DNA of 64,000 nt, from positions 144,532-208,531 of the forward strand of contig JAABSH010000001.1 in assembly GCA_011390465.1 (NCBI GenBank), read 5' to 3'. The position numbers and the translations under genes are program-made. Below, in pieces: positions 33,783 to 42,032 of this stretch (positions within the stretch are counted from its first letter, which is position 1; every line of letters starts with the position of its first letter). Below the pieces are notes generated by a model. That model made no database searches and was not told where the DNA came from. It saw only the letters and a program-made list of their open reading frames with translations. This stretch comes from Desulfobacteraceae bacterium. Its GTDB lineage: Bacteria > Desulfobacterota > Desulfobacteria > Desulfobacterales > Desulfosalsimonadaceae.

Positions 33783-34319
33783 CTATGAAGTAAACGGCAG
33801 GTCCCTGGCCGGCTTTTCCGCCTCGCCGGTTTCAATGGGGGATGCAGACAGAAACGGCTCTGCTTTTAATGCCTTTGCATCCAGGATGGTGACAAGCCGC
33901 TGCAGGGCGGACAGGATCATGGTTTTTTCCCAATCCTGAAGGGTATTGAATTTTTCAAGAAAATTTTCCTGCATCACCGGCGGGGCTTTCCGCAGCAGTT
34001 TCTCCCCGATATCTGTGATGGCGACCATCACCTTCCGCTTATCGCGAAGGCCTTTGTGCCGGGCAACCAGCCCCCGCTTTTCCATCCGCTCCAGGATTCC
34101 GGTGAGGGTTCCCTGGCTTAAACTCACGTTTTTTGCCACCTGACCGACCGAAATCTCATCAACGGATTGAATATACCGCAACACAACCAGCTGCGGCCCG
34201 GTCAGCCCCACGCGCTTGACCAGCTGTTTGGAATTCAAATCAACGGCCTGTATGATTTTCCTCAATGAAATCAAAACATTGTCACTCAATTCCCGGTTAA
34301 CAGCATTTTCGCTTTGCAT
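33783..34319 (-). CDS. MarR-family transcriptional regulator, probable repressor of the betaine transporter
   Basis: A 178-residue winged helix-turn-helix protein. The core runs LTGPQLVVLRYIQSVDEIS, then VGQVAKNVSLSQGTLTGILE (recognition helix) and the wing GLVARHKGLRDKRKVMVAIT. A proline-rich tail follows. I chose ATG 34319 after GGGG; a GTG at 34331 is also open. It heads the betaine transporter row on the same strand. MarR-type CosR and EctR are known to control compatible-solute genes, which makes an osmotic role plausible. Its promoter overlaps tandem inverted repeats (34407-34439), suggesting autoregulation. Confidence 0.88.
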   Translation of the reverse strand: MQSENAVNRELSDNVLISLRKIIQAVDLNSKQLVKRVGLTGPQLVVLRYIQSVDEISVGQVAKNVSLSQGTLTGILERMEKRGLVARHKGLRDKRKVMVAITDIGEKLLRKAPPVMQENFLEKFNTLQDWEKTMILSALQRLVTILDAKALKAEPFLSASPIETGEAEKPARDLPFTS

Positions 34320-34388
34320 AACCCCAAACACACCTGAACAGTTGTCGAGACTGACCTGCTTTTAAATTTCCTTTGTATTAAAAATATT

Positions 34389-34418
34389 AGCATAACAAAT
34401 AAATTCATTTGATGTCAA
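34389..34418 (-). promoter_or_regulatory. Sigma-70-type promoter for the MarR-betaine transporter row
   Basis: Minus strand TTGACA (34418-34413) and TATGCT (34394-34389), 18 bp apart, about 70 bp before the MarR start. The -35 box lies inside the first operator-like dyad. Confidence 0.6.
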
Positions 34419-34439
34419 ATTAAAAATTTGATAACAAAT
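34407..34439. promoter_or_regulatory. Tandem MarR-type operator sites
   Basis: Two near-identical dyads, ATTTGATGTCAAAT (34407-34420) and ATTTGATAACAAAT (34426-34439), have centres 19 bp apart. The whole region 34395-34447 is also one larger inverted repeat. Size and A/T-rich symmetry are normal for MarR dimers. The first dyad covers the -35 box of the row's promoter. Confidence 0.6.
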
Positions 34440-34728
34440 GAATTTATGATAAAGAATCCAACATTATAACGCCGGCATGACTGCTTCTATAGCATCAAAA
34501 TCAGCATCAAAACCGGTTTTTTTTGTTTGCACAACAACCATCTTAAGAAAAAATTACCTAAATTTTACCGCATATGTTTGACTTTTTTTTATAAATTTGC
34601 TTTGTATACAATATATTTGAGAATTTTATAATTTACCTTTCGGCCTGTCTGCGTAAACATTGTCTGTTTTTGGCTGACAAAAGCCGGAAACCCTAAATTT
34701 TTAACTTAAGAGCAAAGGAGTCAGAATC

Positions 34729-35961
34729 ATGAAAACCGTAAGGACTGTTTTTTATTTTTTAATCAGCTTTCTATTGTTATTGCCGGTAACCAGCAGCTTC
34801 GCGGCCGTGGACATCGGCCCGCTTTCCATTGGCGGCGCCATCCGGGCCAATTACGTGATTGGCGACTACACACCAGAACTGAACCGGGCATCCCGGGCCC
34901 AGGACGACGGCGGCACATTCACCCTGGACACGTTCCGGTTTAACGTGGGGTTTGAACAGGGATCCTTTATCGGCAAAGCCGAATACCGCTTCTACCCGGG
35001 ATATGGGGACAACAACCATGACGGCTACCATTTCCTGCACACCGGCTGGCTCGGGTACAATTTTGAAGACGAAAGCCAGATTCAGGTAGGTGTCAACCGG
35101 GTGCCTTTCGGACCCGGCCCCTATGGGGTTTCCCAGAGCTTTTTCTTTGACCAGCACTATTATGTCGGTCTTGCCGATGACATGGATCTGGGTGTCAAAT
35201 ATTCCAAAACCTACGACAACCTGGCCATTGATGTGGCTTATTACGCCTCGGACGAAGGCACTTACAACGGCGGCAATTTTTCCAATGACAGTGTCCGTTA
35301 TTCCTACGACGTGGTAGATGAAACCGGCGACGGATACGAAGAACGCAACCAGGTCAATCTCCGGGCCATCTATACGCTTAAAGGCGACAACGGCAGTACG
35401 GCCCTGGGGGGGTCTCTTCAATACGGCGAGCTGGAAAGCAACGGGCCCCAGGATGACGGAGATCATTATGCGGCTTCCGGTCATGCGGTATTCAAATATT
35501 TCAATGTGACCCTGGCCACCCAGTTGACCTATTATGACTATGATGTGGAAGCGGATCAGCCCCTGGGAACCGACCGGCTGGTGCAGATGGGCGCATTTGA
35601 TTTTCCCACAGTGATTGCGGAAGAAGCCTGGATTCCGGCGGTTTCCCTGAGTTATTTTCTGGAAACCCCTCAGGTGGATTGGCTGTCTTACGTGATCCCC
35701 TATGTTGAATACAGTAATATTGTCAAAGAAACCGGCAACTGCAATGACAGCGAAATGGTGGATATCGGCGCGGCCTGGGGCAATGGGGGATGGTATATTT
35801 ATACCGACCTTGTCTTTTCCAACGGCAATGATTTTATCGGCAACGCTGCCGGCTATGGTGATTATGCAGGCGATTCTGTCTGGTCCAGCAACCGGGTGGG
35901 CGAAAATCCCACGGACAAATGGGAATACCGGTTTAACATCAACTTTGGCTATTATTTCTAA
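34729..35961 (+). CDS. Outer membrane porin-like beta-barrel protein
   Basis: A 410-residue protein with a signal peptide (cleavage after VTSSFAA) and a strong AAAGGAG site. The mature chain alternates short amphipathic strands with acidic, glycine-rich loops and ends in phenylalanine (YRFNINFGYYF), as outer membrane porins do. Segments such as FRFNVGFEQGSFIGKAEYRF and QIQVGVNRVPFGPGPYG resemble phosphate/carbohydrate-type porins. The substrate cannot be told; its position next to the sucrose genes hints at a sugar. A strong terminator follows, so it is transcribed separately from the phosphorylase. Its 400-bp upstream region is shared with the MarR operator sites. Confidence 0.75.
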   Translation: MKTVRTVFYFLISFLLLLPVTSSFAAVDIGPLSIGGAIRANYVIGDYTPELNRASRAQDDGGTFTLDTFRFNVGFEQGSFIGKAEYRFYPGYGDNNHDGYHFLHTGWLGYNFEDESQIQVGVNRVPFGPGPYGVSQSFFFDQHYYVGLADDMDLGVKYSKTYDNLAIDVAYYASDEGTYNGGNFSNDSVRYSYDVVDETGDGYEERNQVNLRAIYTLKGDNGSTALGGSLQYGELESNGPQDDGDHYAASGHAVFKYFNVTLATQLTYYDYDVEADQPLGTDRLVQMGAFDFPTVIAEEAWIPAVSLSYFLETPQVDWLSYVIPYVEYSNIVKETGNCNDSEMVDIGAAWGNGGWYIYTDLVFSNGNDFIGNAAGYGDYAGDSVWSSNRVGENPTDKWEYRFNINFGYYF

Positions 35962-35992
35962 TCCATATTCACAAAACACATTATAAAAAATC

Positions 35993-36043
35993 CAGCCCGG
36001 CGGATGCAAATAGGCGTATTTGCGGAACCCGGGCTGTTTTTTT
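35993..36043 (+). terminator. Intrinsic terminator after the porin gene
   Basis: Outer stem CAGCCCGG/CCGGGCTG (35993-36000 with 36029-36036) encloses a second stem GCAAATA/TATTTGC and is followed by seven T. Confidence 0.9.
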
Positions 36044-36125
36044 GGGTTGAAAAAATCACCGCCCGTGCCCATACTTTACAAATTAAACTTTTCCTATATC
36101 GCACTTTTTTTCAGGAACCACGCCA

Positions 36126-37574
36126 ATGACCATTCAAAACAAAATTCATGTCATCACCTATCCCGACAGCCTGGGAAAAAACCTCCAGGAACTTCACTAT
36201 GTGCTGAACCGGTATTTCAGAGCCGCGGTAAGCGGCATCCACATCCTGCCCTTTTATCCGTCTTCCGCGGACCGGGGATTTGCACCGCTCACCTACTATG
36301 AAGTGGCCCCTGGGTTCGGCACATGGAAAGACCTTGAAATCATCAACCACGACTATGACCTGATGTTCGACTTCATGGTCAACCACCTGTCCCGGCAGTC
36401 CAAATATTTTGTTGATTTTCTGGAAAACGGCAATCAGTCCGAATTTGCGGATCTTTTTCTGTCTTTTTCCAAACTGGATCCGGAAAACAAGATCACCCAG
36501 GCGGATCTGGACAAGGTCTACACCCGCAAACCCCGGCCCCCGTTTCAGGAAATCCAGCGGCCGGACGGGTCCATGGAAACCATCTGGAGCACCTTTGATT
36601 TCGAGCAGATTGATGTGGATATTGATTCGCCGAAAACCAAAGAACTGTTCCGGGATTTTCTGATTTTTCTGTCCCGAAAAAAACCCACCTTCATCCGGAT
36701 GGACGCCATTGCCTACACCACGGTGGAGATCGGCACCAACTGCTTTTTTCTGGAGCCCCAGATCTGGGATATTCTTGAAATGCTGAAAGGGTTTGTGTCG
36801 CCATTCGGCGTCCACATTCTTCCGGAAGTTCACGCCCATTATACCTATCAGCTGAAAATGGCGGAAAAAGGCTATTGGGTGTATGATTTTTCCCTGCCCA
36901 TGCTGGTGCTGCACACCCTGTATCACCATACCAACCAGCGGCTGCTTGAATGGCTGAAAATCTGCCCCCGCCGGCAGATCACCACCCTGGATACCCATGA
37001 CGGCATCGGCGTGGTGGATGTGGAAGATCTGATGGCGCCGGAAGAGATCGAAAAAACCGTTAACGGGCTTTACGCCAAAGGCTCCAATGTCAAACCCATC
37101 TATTCCAGTGCGGAATACCAGAATCTCGACATTTATCAGGTCAACTGCACCTTTTATTCCGCGCTGGAAGAAAATGACGATTCCTATATCGCGGCCCGCA
37201 CCATCCAGTTTTTCACGCCGGGCATTCCCCAGGTCTATTATGTGGGGCTTCTGGCCGGCAAAAATGATATCCGCCTGGTGGAAGAAACCCGAAACGGCCG
37301 GGACATCAACCGGCACAGTTATCATCTGGATGAAATTCATGAAGAAGTGAACCGGCCCGTGGTGCAGCGGCTTACCCGGCTCATGGAATTCCGAAACACC
37401 TATCCGGCCTTTGACGGGGACCTGACCATTGAAGAGTCTCCTGAAAGTCAGGTAAAATTGACTTACACTCACGGCAACTGCACCTGCACCGCACACATTG
37501 ACCTTTTTGACTATTCCACCCAAATAACGTATTATGATGAAAAAACGGGTACCATGAAAACCTTTTCAGCATAA
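36126..37574 (+). CDS. Sucrose phosphorylase (GH13 family)
   Basis: A 482-residue cytoplasmic alpha-amylase-family enzyme that splits sucrose with phosphate into glucose-1-phosphate and fructose. The N terminus HVITYPDSLGKNLQELH and LPFYPSSADRGFAPLTY is characteristic of the subfamily. Nucleophile D193 (FIRMDAIAY), acid/base E234 (LPEVHAHY) and D292 (TLDTHDGIG) fall at almost the same numbers as the catalytic residues of Bifidobacterium sucrose phosphorylase (192, 232, 290). Related specificities (sucrose-6-phosphate or glucosylglycerate phosphorylase) cannot be excluded. The neighbours, fructokinase and sucrose-phosphate synthase, support sucrose turnover. Confidence 0.88.
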   Translation: MTIQNKIHVITYPDSLGKNLQELHYVLNRYFRAAVSGIHILPFYPSSADRGFAPLTYYEVAPGFGTWKDLEIINHDYDLMFDFMVNHLSRQSKYFVDFLENGNQSEFADLFLSFSKLDPENKITQADLDKVYTRKPRPPFQEIQRPDGSMETIWSTFDFEQIDVDIDSPKTKELFRDFLIFLSRKKPTFIRMDAIAYTTVEIGTNCFFLEPQIWDILEMLKGFVSPFGVHILPEVHAHYTYQLKMAEKGYWVYDFSLPMLVLHTLYHHTNQRLLEWLKICPRRQITTLDTHDGIGVVDVEDLMAPEEIEKTVNGLYAKGSNVKPIYSSAEYQNLDIYQVNCTFYSALEENDDSYIAARTIQFFTPGIPQVYYVGLLAGKNDIRLVEETRNGRDINRHSYHLDEIHEEVNRPVVQRLTRLMEFRNTYPAFDGDLTIEESPESQVKLTYTHGNCTCTAHIDLFDYSTQITYYDEKTGTMKTFSA

Positions 37575-37590
37575 GCAAGACGGCTTCCAA

Positions 37591-37697
37591 ATAAGTGCAT
37601 TTTAAAAAAATCTTATCTCGCGCAGAGCCGCAGAGCTCGCAGAGAAAAAATCTCAGCGCCTCTGCGTCCCTGCGGGAGAAAAAATATTATGGACAGG
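37591..37697 (-). repeat. Dispersed CGCAGAG-type palindromic repeat, copy 1
   Basis: A 107-bp element with internal symmetry (GCAGAG and CTCTGC runs around AAAAAATCTC). The reverse complement matches 41909-42017 along nearly its whole length, including the flanking CCTGTCCATAATATTTTTT. It fills the gap between the phosphorylase and fructokinase genes. Confidence 0.75.
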
Positions 37698-37746
37698 AAT
37701 TTCTTATTGGTCCATACAGCGGCGAAAATACCGTCAAAGGTTTTTT

Positions 37747-38688
37747 ATGAAACAGTCAAAAGCACAGACTCCTTTTAAAACACCCTTGGTCGTGGTTGTC
37801 GGTGAAATTCTCTTTGACATTATCCGCGGGGAAAAACACCTGGGCGGGGCCCCGTTTAATTTTGCTTTTCACATGCAGCACCTGGGCTTTGGGGTGCGGT
37901 TTGTGTCCCGTATCGGCAGGGATGAAAACGGCCGGGAAATGATGGAACAGCTCAAAACCCTTGATTTTCCCGTGGCAGACATTCAGATGGATCCGGAATA
38001 TCCCACCGGCACGGTGACCGTGACGTTGGATCCGGACGGCACGCCGCAATTTGACATCGCCGCGCCAGTGGCGTATGATCATATTGAATTTATGGAAAAT
38101 ATTCACGCGCCCCGTTTAAATGCGGCAGACTGCCTGTATTACGGCACCCTTTCCCAGCGCAGATCCCATGGACACGCGCAGATCCAACAATTTCTCGCGC
38201 ACATGCCGGCCTCCAGAATCTGCTTCTATGATATCAATCTGCGGCCAAATGGCTATACCAAACCCGCAATCCTGGAATCGCTCGCCCGCACCACCATTTT
38301 AAAGCTCAATGAAGACGAACTGGGCGTGTGCGGACAAATGCTCGCGCTCGCCATGGAAGGCGACGATCTGGTGCGGCAGCTCATGGCGCAATTTGATATT
38401 TCCCAGGTGATTTTAACCCGGGGCGCTGACGGCAGCGTGTTATACACCAAAGATCAGCAGATAAAATCGCCCCCTGCGAAGGTGCGTCACATGGCCGATT
38501 CCGTGGGCGCGGGAGACGCGTTTGCCGCCATGTTCTCGGCATGCACCTTAACCGGCCGGCCCCCGGAACAGGCCATTGGCGCAGCATCGGCTTTTAGCGC
38601 CCGCATCTGTGAAATTGCGGGCGCGATTCCGGAATCTGCTGACGTTTATATACCCTTCAGAAAAATGCTTTATGCGCAAACCGACTGA
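37747..38688 (+). CDS. PfkB-family sugar kinase, probable fructokinase
   Basis: A 313-residue ribokinase-fold enzyme. LGGAPFNFAFHMQHLG near residue 32 is the first PfkB signature and strongly suggests fructokinase. DINLRPNGY follows, and the second signature DSVGAGDAFAAMF carries the catalytic aspartate and anion hole. It would phosphorylate the fructose released by sucrose phosphorylase to fructose-6-phosphate, which is also the acceptor for the next gene, sucrose-phosphate synthase. It has an AAAGG site and lies 22 bases before that gene. Confidence 0.9.
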   Translation: MKQSKAQTPFKTPLVVVVGEILFDIIRGEKHLGGAPFNFAFHMQHLGFGVRFVSRIGRDENGREMMEQLKTLDFPVADIQMDPEYPTGTVTVTLDPDGTPQFDIAAPVAYDHIEFMENIHAPRLNAADCLYYGTLSQRRSHGHAQIQQFLAHMPASRICFYDINLRPNGYTKPAILESLARTTILKLNEDELGVCGQMLALAMEGDDLVRQLMAQFDISQVILTRGADGSVLYTKDQQIKSPPAKVRHMADSVGAGDAFAAMFSACTLTGRPPEQAIGAASAFSARICEIAGAIPESADVYIPFRKMLYAQTD

Positions 38689-38710
38689 CACACTGCCACA
38701 AGGACACTCC

Positions 38711-40897
38711 ATGAAAAACTCAAAACTCTATATCCAATTGTTCAGCATTCACGGACTGGTCCGAAGCGAAAACATGGAACTGGGCCATGACGCGGACACC
38801 GGCGGCCAGATCAAATATGTGGTGGAACTGGCCCGGGCCCTCAGCCGGAACCACGCGGTGGCGCGGGTGGATCTTTTCACCCGCCTGATTTCGGACAAAT
38901 CCGTGTCCGTGGATTATGCAAAACCCGTTGAAAAGGTGAATGATAAATTCAGTATTGTGCGTATTCAGTGCGGGGGCCGCAAATACATGCGCAAGGAACT
39001 GCTGTGGCCGTATCTGGACGAGTTTGTGGACAAAACCATCAAGCACATGAAACGGCAAAACCGCATCCCGGACATTGTGCACGGCCATTATCCGGATGCC
39101 GGGTACGTGGCCTTGAATCTTGCGGAGATTTTCGGCATTCCCTTTGTCTATACCGGCCATTCCCTGGGCCGGTCCAAACTGGCCCGGCTGCTCAATGACG
39201 GCATGAAAAAAAAGGATATCATCAGCAAATACAAAATCGACCACCGCATCGAAATGGAAGAAAAAATTCTGAAAAACGCGGATTTTGTGGTGGCGTCCAC
39301 CAACCAGGAAGTCAACGAACAGTACGGGCTTTATGAAAACCGCAACGTGCCCAAATACAGCGTGATCCCGCCGGGTTTGGATGTGGACCGGTTTTATCCG
39401 TTTTATCATGACATGCTGCCGGAGATCACCAAAGAGGAGGCCGAAGTCTATGCCGAGGCCTCGGTTCTGGAAGAGCTGAACCGGTTTTTCATGCACCCGG
39501 ACCGGCCGCTTATTCTGTCGCTGTGCCGGCCGGACAAGCGCAAAAACATTACCGGCCTGATCAAAGCCTATGGCGAGGACAAAAGCCTTCAGTCCATGGC
39601 CAATCTGGCGGTTTTCGCGGGCATCCGCAAAGACATCACGGAAAAAGAAGACAACGAACGGGACGTGCTCACCCGGATTCTCCTGCTCATGGACAAATAC
39701 GATCTTTACGGCAAAATCGCCATTCCCAAAAAACATGATTTTGAGTATGAAGTACCGGCCCTGTACCGCATTGCCGCGGATAAAAAAGGGGTGTTTGTCA
39801 ATTCCGCGCTCACCGAACCCTTCGGCATCACCCTGCTCGAAGCCGCTGCCACCGGGCTTCCCCTTGTGGCGCCCAATGACGGCGGTCCCCAGGACATCAT
39901 TAAAAACTGCGATTGCGGCTTTCTTGTGGACACCACCAATACAAAAGAACTGGCGGAGGCCATCAAAACCCTGATCATTGATGAAGAAAAATGGAAGACC
40001 TTTTCCAAAAACGGCATCATGAATGTCCGAAAATATTATACCTGGGACAGCCACAGCAGCACCTATATTAAAAACATCAACAGCGTGCTCAAGAAATTCC
40101 ACCCCAACGACATGAGCAAAGCCCGGCCCACGGACGCCATCGGCCGCCGCATTGCCGGGCTCAATTATTTTCTGGTCACAGACATCGACAACACCCTTAT
40201 TGGCGATGACAATTCCCATCTTTCGGAACTTTGCGAGTTGCTTGCAAAACACAAAAACCATATCGGCTTTGCCGTGGCCACCGGCCGCACCGTGGAATCC
40301 GCCATTGAGCATCTGAAAAAATTCAAGGTTCCCATGCCGGATATTATTATCTCCTCTGTGGGAACGGAAATCTATTACGGACCGGAGCGCCATTACAGCC
40401 GGGGGTGGGACACCCATATTTCCGCAAAATGGAACCGGAAAAAAATCGTTGCCCTGCTTGCGGATTTTTCATTTCTCACCTATCAGGAGGAAGCCACCCA
40501 GCGGAAATTCAAAATCAGCTATGACATGAAACCGAGAAAAGACCGGCTGGCCAAAATTCACAGCCGGCTCCTGGAAAATAAATGCAGCTACAATCTGATC
40601 TATTCCCATGATAAATACCTGGATATTCTGCCGTACCGGGCGTCAAAAGGAAAAGCCGTGCGGTATCTGAGCTATAAATGGGATATTCCCCTTAAAAATT
40701 TTCTGGTCTGCGGGGATTCGGGCAATGACGAGGAAATGCTGCGGGGCGAGCCCATGGCCGCAGTCATGGGAAATTACAGCCCGGAACTGGAACCCCTCAA
40801 AGGCCAGCGCAAACTGTTTTTTGCCGAAAGTCCCTGTGCCGGCGGCATTCTGGAGGCTGTCCGGCATTATCGGTTCGTTGAAAAAGCCAGGGGATGA
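38711..40897 (+). CDS. Bifunctional sucrose-phosphate synthase / sucrose-6-phosphatase
   Basis: A 728-residue fusion. The ATG at 38711 follows AAGGA; the frame extends upstream into the kinase gene but is not used. Residues 1 to about 465 are a GT4 glycosyltransferase: NMELGHDADTGGQIKYVVEL at the acceptor site, CRPDKRKNITGLI at the nucleotide-sugar site, and EPFGITLLEAAATGLPLVA with the two glutamates. From about 484 a HAD phosphatase follows, with nucleophile D491 in VTDIDNTLIGDD and the late motif LVCGDSGNDEEMLRG. Together they make sucrose from a nucleotide-glucose and fructose-6-phosphate. In salt-tolerant bacteria this sucrose is a compatible solute. A repeat element begins at its stop codon. 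Confidence 0.93.
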   Translation: MKNSKLYIQLFSIHGLVRSENMELGHDADTGGQIKYVVELARALSRNHAVARVDLFTRLISDKSVSVDYAKPVEKVNDKFSIVRIQCGGRKYMRKELLWPYLDEFVDKTIKHMKRQNRIPDIVHGHYPDAGYVALNLAEIFGIPFVYTGHSLGRSKLARLLNDGMKKKDIISKYKIDHRIEMEEKILKNADFVVASTNQEVNEQYGLYENRNVPKYSVIPPGLDVDRFYPFYHDMLPEITKEEAEVYAEASVLEELNRFFMHPDRPLILSLCRPDKRKNITGLIKAYGEDKSLQSMANLAVFAGIRKDITEKEDNERDVLTRILLLMDKYDLYGKIAIPKKHDFEYEVPALYRIAADKKGVFVNSALTEPFGITLLEAAATGLPLVAPNDGGPQDIIKNCDCGFLVDTTNTKELAEAIKTLIIDEEKWKTFSKNGIMNVRKYYTWDSHSSTYIKNINSVLKKFHPNDMSKARPTDAIGRRIAGLNYFLVTDIDNTLIGDDNSHLSELCELLAKHKNHIGFAVATGRTVESAIEHLKKFKVPMPDIIISSVGTEIYYGPERHYSRGWDTHISAKWNRKKIVALLADFSFLTYQEEATQRKFKISYDMKPRKDRLAKIHSRLLENKCSYNLIYSHDKYLDILPYRASKGKAVRYLSYKWDIPLKNFLVCGDSGNDEEMLRGEPMAAVMGNYSPELEPLKGQRKLFFAESPCAGGILEAVRHYRFVEKARG

Positions 40898-41046
40898 CGG
40901 CTTCGCAAAAAGTCCAAATTCTTTGTTGCGCTGCATTCTCAGCTGCTTCAGCGTAAACTAACTACGCATCATTGCTGAGGATTTGCGCGCCTCAAATTTG
41001 GAGCTTTTTTCTTTGCCGTCGAAATCTGACTTTTTACGGTTTTATC
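40894..41046 (+). mobile_element. MITE-like repeat with CGTAAAAAGTC-type ends, copy 1
   Basis: About 153 bp starting at the stop codon of the sucrose-phosphate synthase gene. The ends are inverted repeats (CGCAAAAAGTC and GACTTTTTACG). The reverse complement of 49991-50145 matches throughout, with a handful of substitutions. It has no coding capacity. Confidence 0.75.
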
Positions 41047-41103
41047 AGGAGATAAGCGGGTTGCAGGTTACAGGTTGTCAGGCTGAAAAAAAGGAGAAAA
41101 ATT

Positions 41104-41874
41104 ATGGATTTTGAATGTATCCTGTTTGAAAAAGACGGGCCCTTTGCCATTATCACCCTGAACCGGCCCCAGGTATTGAATGCCATGAACAAGCAGATGT
41201 GGCTGGAAATTCAGGCGGCCATGGCGGACGCAAAATCGGATGACGCCATCCGGGTGCTCATTTTTACCAGTCATGGCCGGGCTTTTTCCACGGGCGCGGA
41301 TTTAAAGGAATCCAAAACCCGCAGCCCGGAAGCGTACCGGGATTATCTGGAATATCTGCAAACCGTTTCCAGGGAAATCATTGGGTTTGAAAAACCCACC
41401 ATTGCGGCGGTAAACGGTTATGCCCTGGGGTCCGGATATGAGCTGGCCCTGGCCTGCGACATCCGGATCGCAGCAGAGGATGCCCTGATCGGCTCCCCGG
41501 AAGCCCGGGTGTCATCGTCTGCCACCGGCGGCGCGTTCCGGCTGCTGCACGATCTCATCGGCCCGGCCAAAGCCCGGGAACTGCTGTTTACCGCGGAAAA
41601 CATTGACGGCCGGGAGGCTGAACGCATCGGCCTGGTGAACCGGGCCGTACCGGGCGACCAGCTCATGGATGCGGTCCGGGACATGGCCGAAAAAATCGCG
41701 GCGAATGCGGCCTTTTCCATTCAAGTGCTCAAACAGGGTCTGATCCGGGCAGCCAGCGGCGAATCCATGGCATCGCTCATGAAATTTGAGGTTGACGCCT
41801 GTCTGGCCTGCGTGGCGTCCAAAGACCGGGCCGGGGCATTGTCTGATTTTGAGAATCGCAAAAAATTGGATTAA
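41104..41874 (+). CDS. Enoyl-CoA hydratase/isomerase family protein
   Basis: A 256-residue crotonase. ITLNRPQVLNAMNKQMW opens the fold, GRAFSTGADLKE is the first oxyanion-hole segment, and AAVNGYALGSGYELALACD the second. At the catalytic positions GSPEARVSSSATGGAFRL keeps one glutamate (PEA) but has serine where hydratases usually have the second glutamate (E in PExxxG), so it may be an isomerase, dehydrogenase partner or other CoA enzyme rather than a classical hydratase. It has a strong AAGGAG site and lies before an ADP-forming acyl-CoA synthetase, suggesting organic-acid or aromatic-acid metabolism. Confidence 0.88.
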   Translation: MDFECILFEKDGPFAIITLNRPQVLNAMNKQMWLEIQAAMADAKSDDAIRVLIFTSHGRAFSTGADLKESKTRSPEAYRDYLEYLQTVSREIIGFEKPTIAAVNGYALGSGYELALACDIRIAAEDALIGSPEARVSSSATGGAFRLLHDLIGPAKARELLFTAENIDGREAERIGLVNRAVPGDQLMDAVRDMAEKIAANAAFSIQVLKQGLIRAASGESMASLMKFEVDACLACVASKDRAGALSDFENRKKLD

Positions 41875-41908
41875 AAAACAAATGGTTATAAAAACTTGTT
41901 CCCCAAAA

Positions 41909-42017
41909 CCCTGTCCATAATATTTTTTATCCCGCAGAGGCGCTGAGGCGCTGAGATTTTTTCCTCTGCGATCTCCGCGCCTCTGCGGGAGATAATGGTT
42001 TTTTACAATTCACTTAT
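41909..42017 (+). repeat. Dispersed CGCAGAG-type palindromic repeat, copy 2
   Basis: Inverted relative to the copy at 37591-37697; the shared stretch runs from CCTGTCCATAATATTTTTT through the GCGCTGAGATTTTTT core to CACTTAT. It sits between the crotonase and the acyl-CoA synthetase genes. Confidence 0.75.
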
Positions 42018-42032
42018 CTGGAAGGAAACCCC

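Noticed and set aside
34777..37523. Two long antisense open frames (34777-36072 and 36111-37523, minus)
   Set aside because: They mirror the porin and sucrose phosphorylase genes, which have clear motifs, ribosome binding sites and a terminator on the plus strand.
38720..40417. Antisense open frame of 565 codons opposite the sucrose-phosphate synthase gene
   Set aside because: Codon bias of the real gene produces it; composition is low-complexity Gly/Phe/His/Val without domain features.
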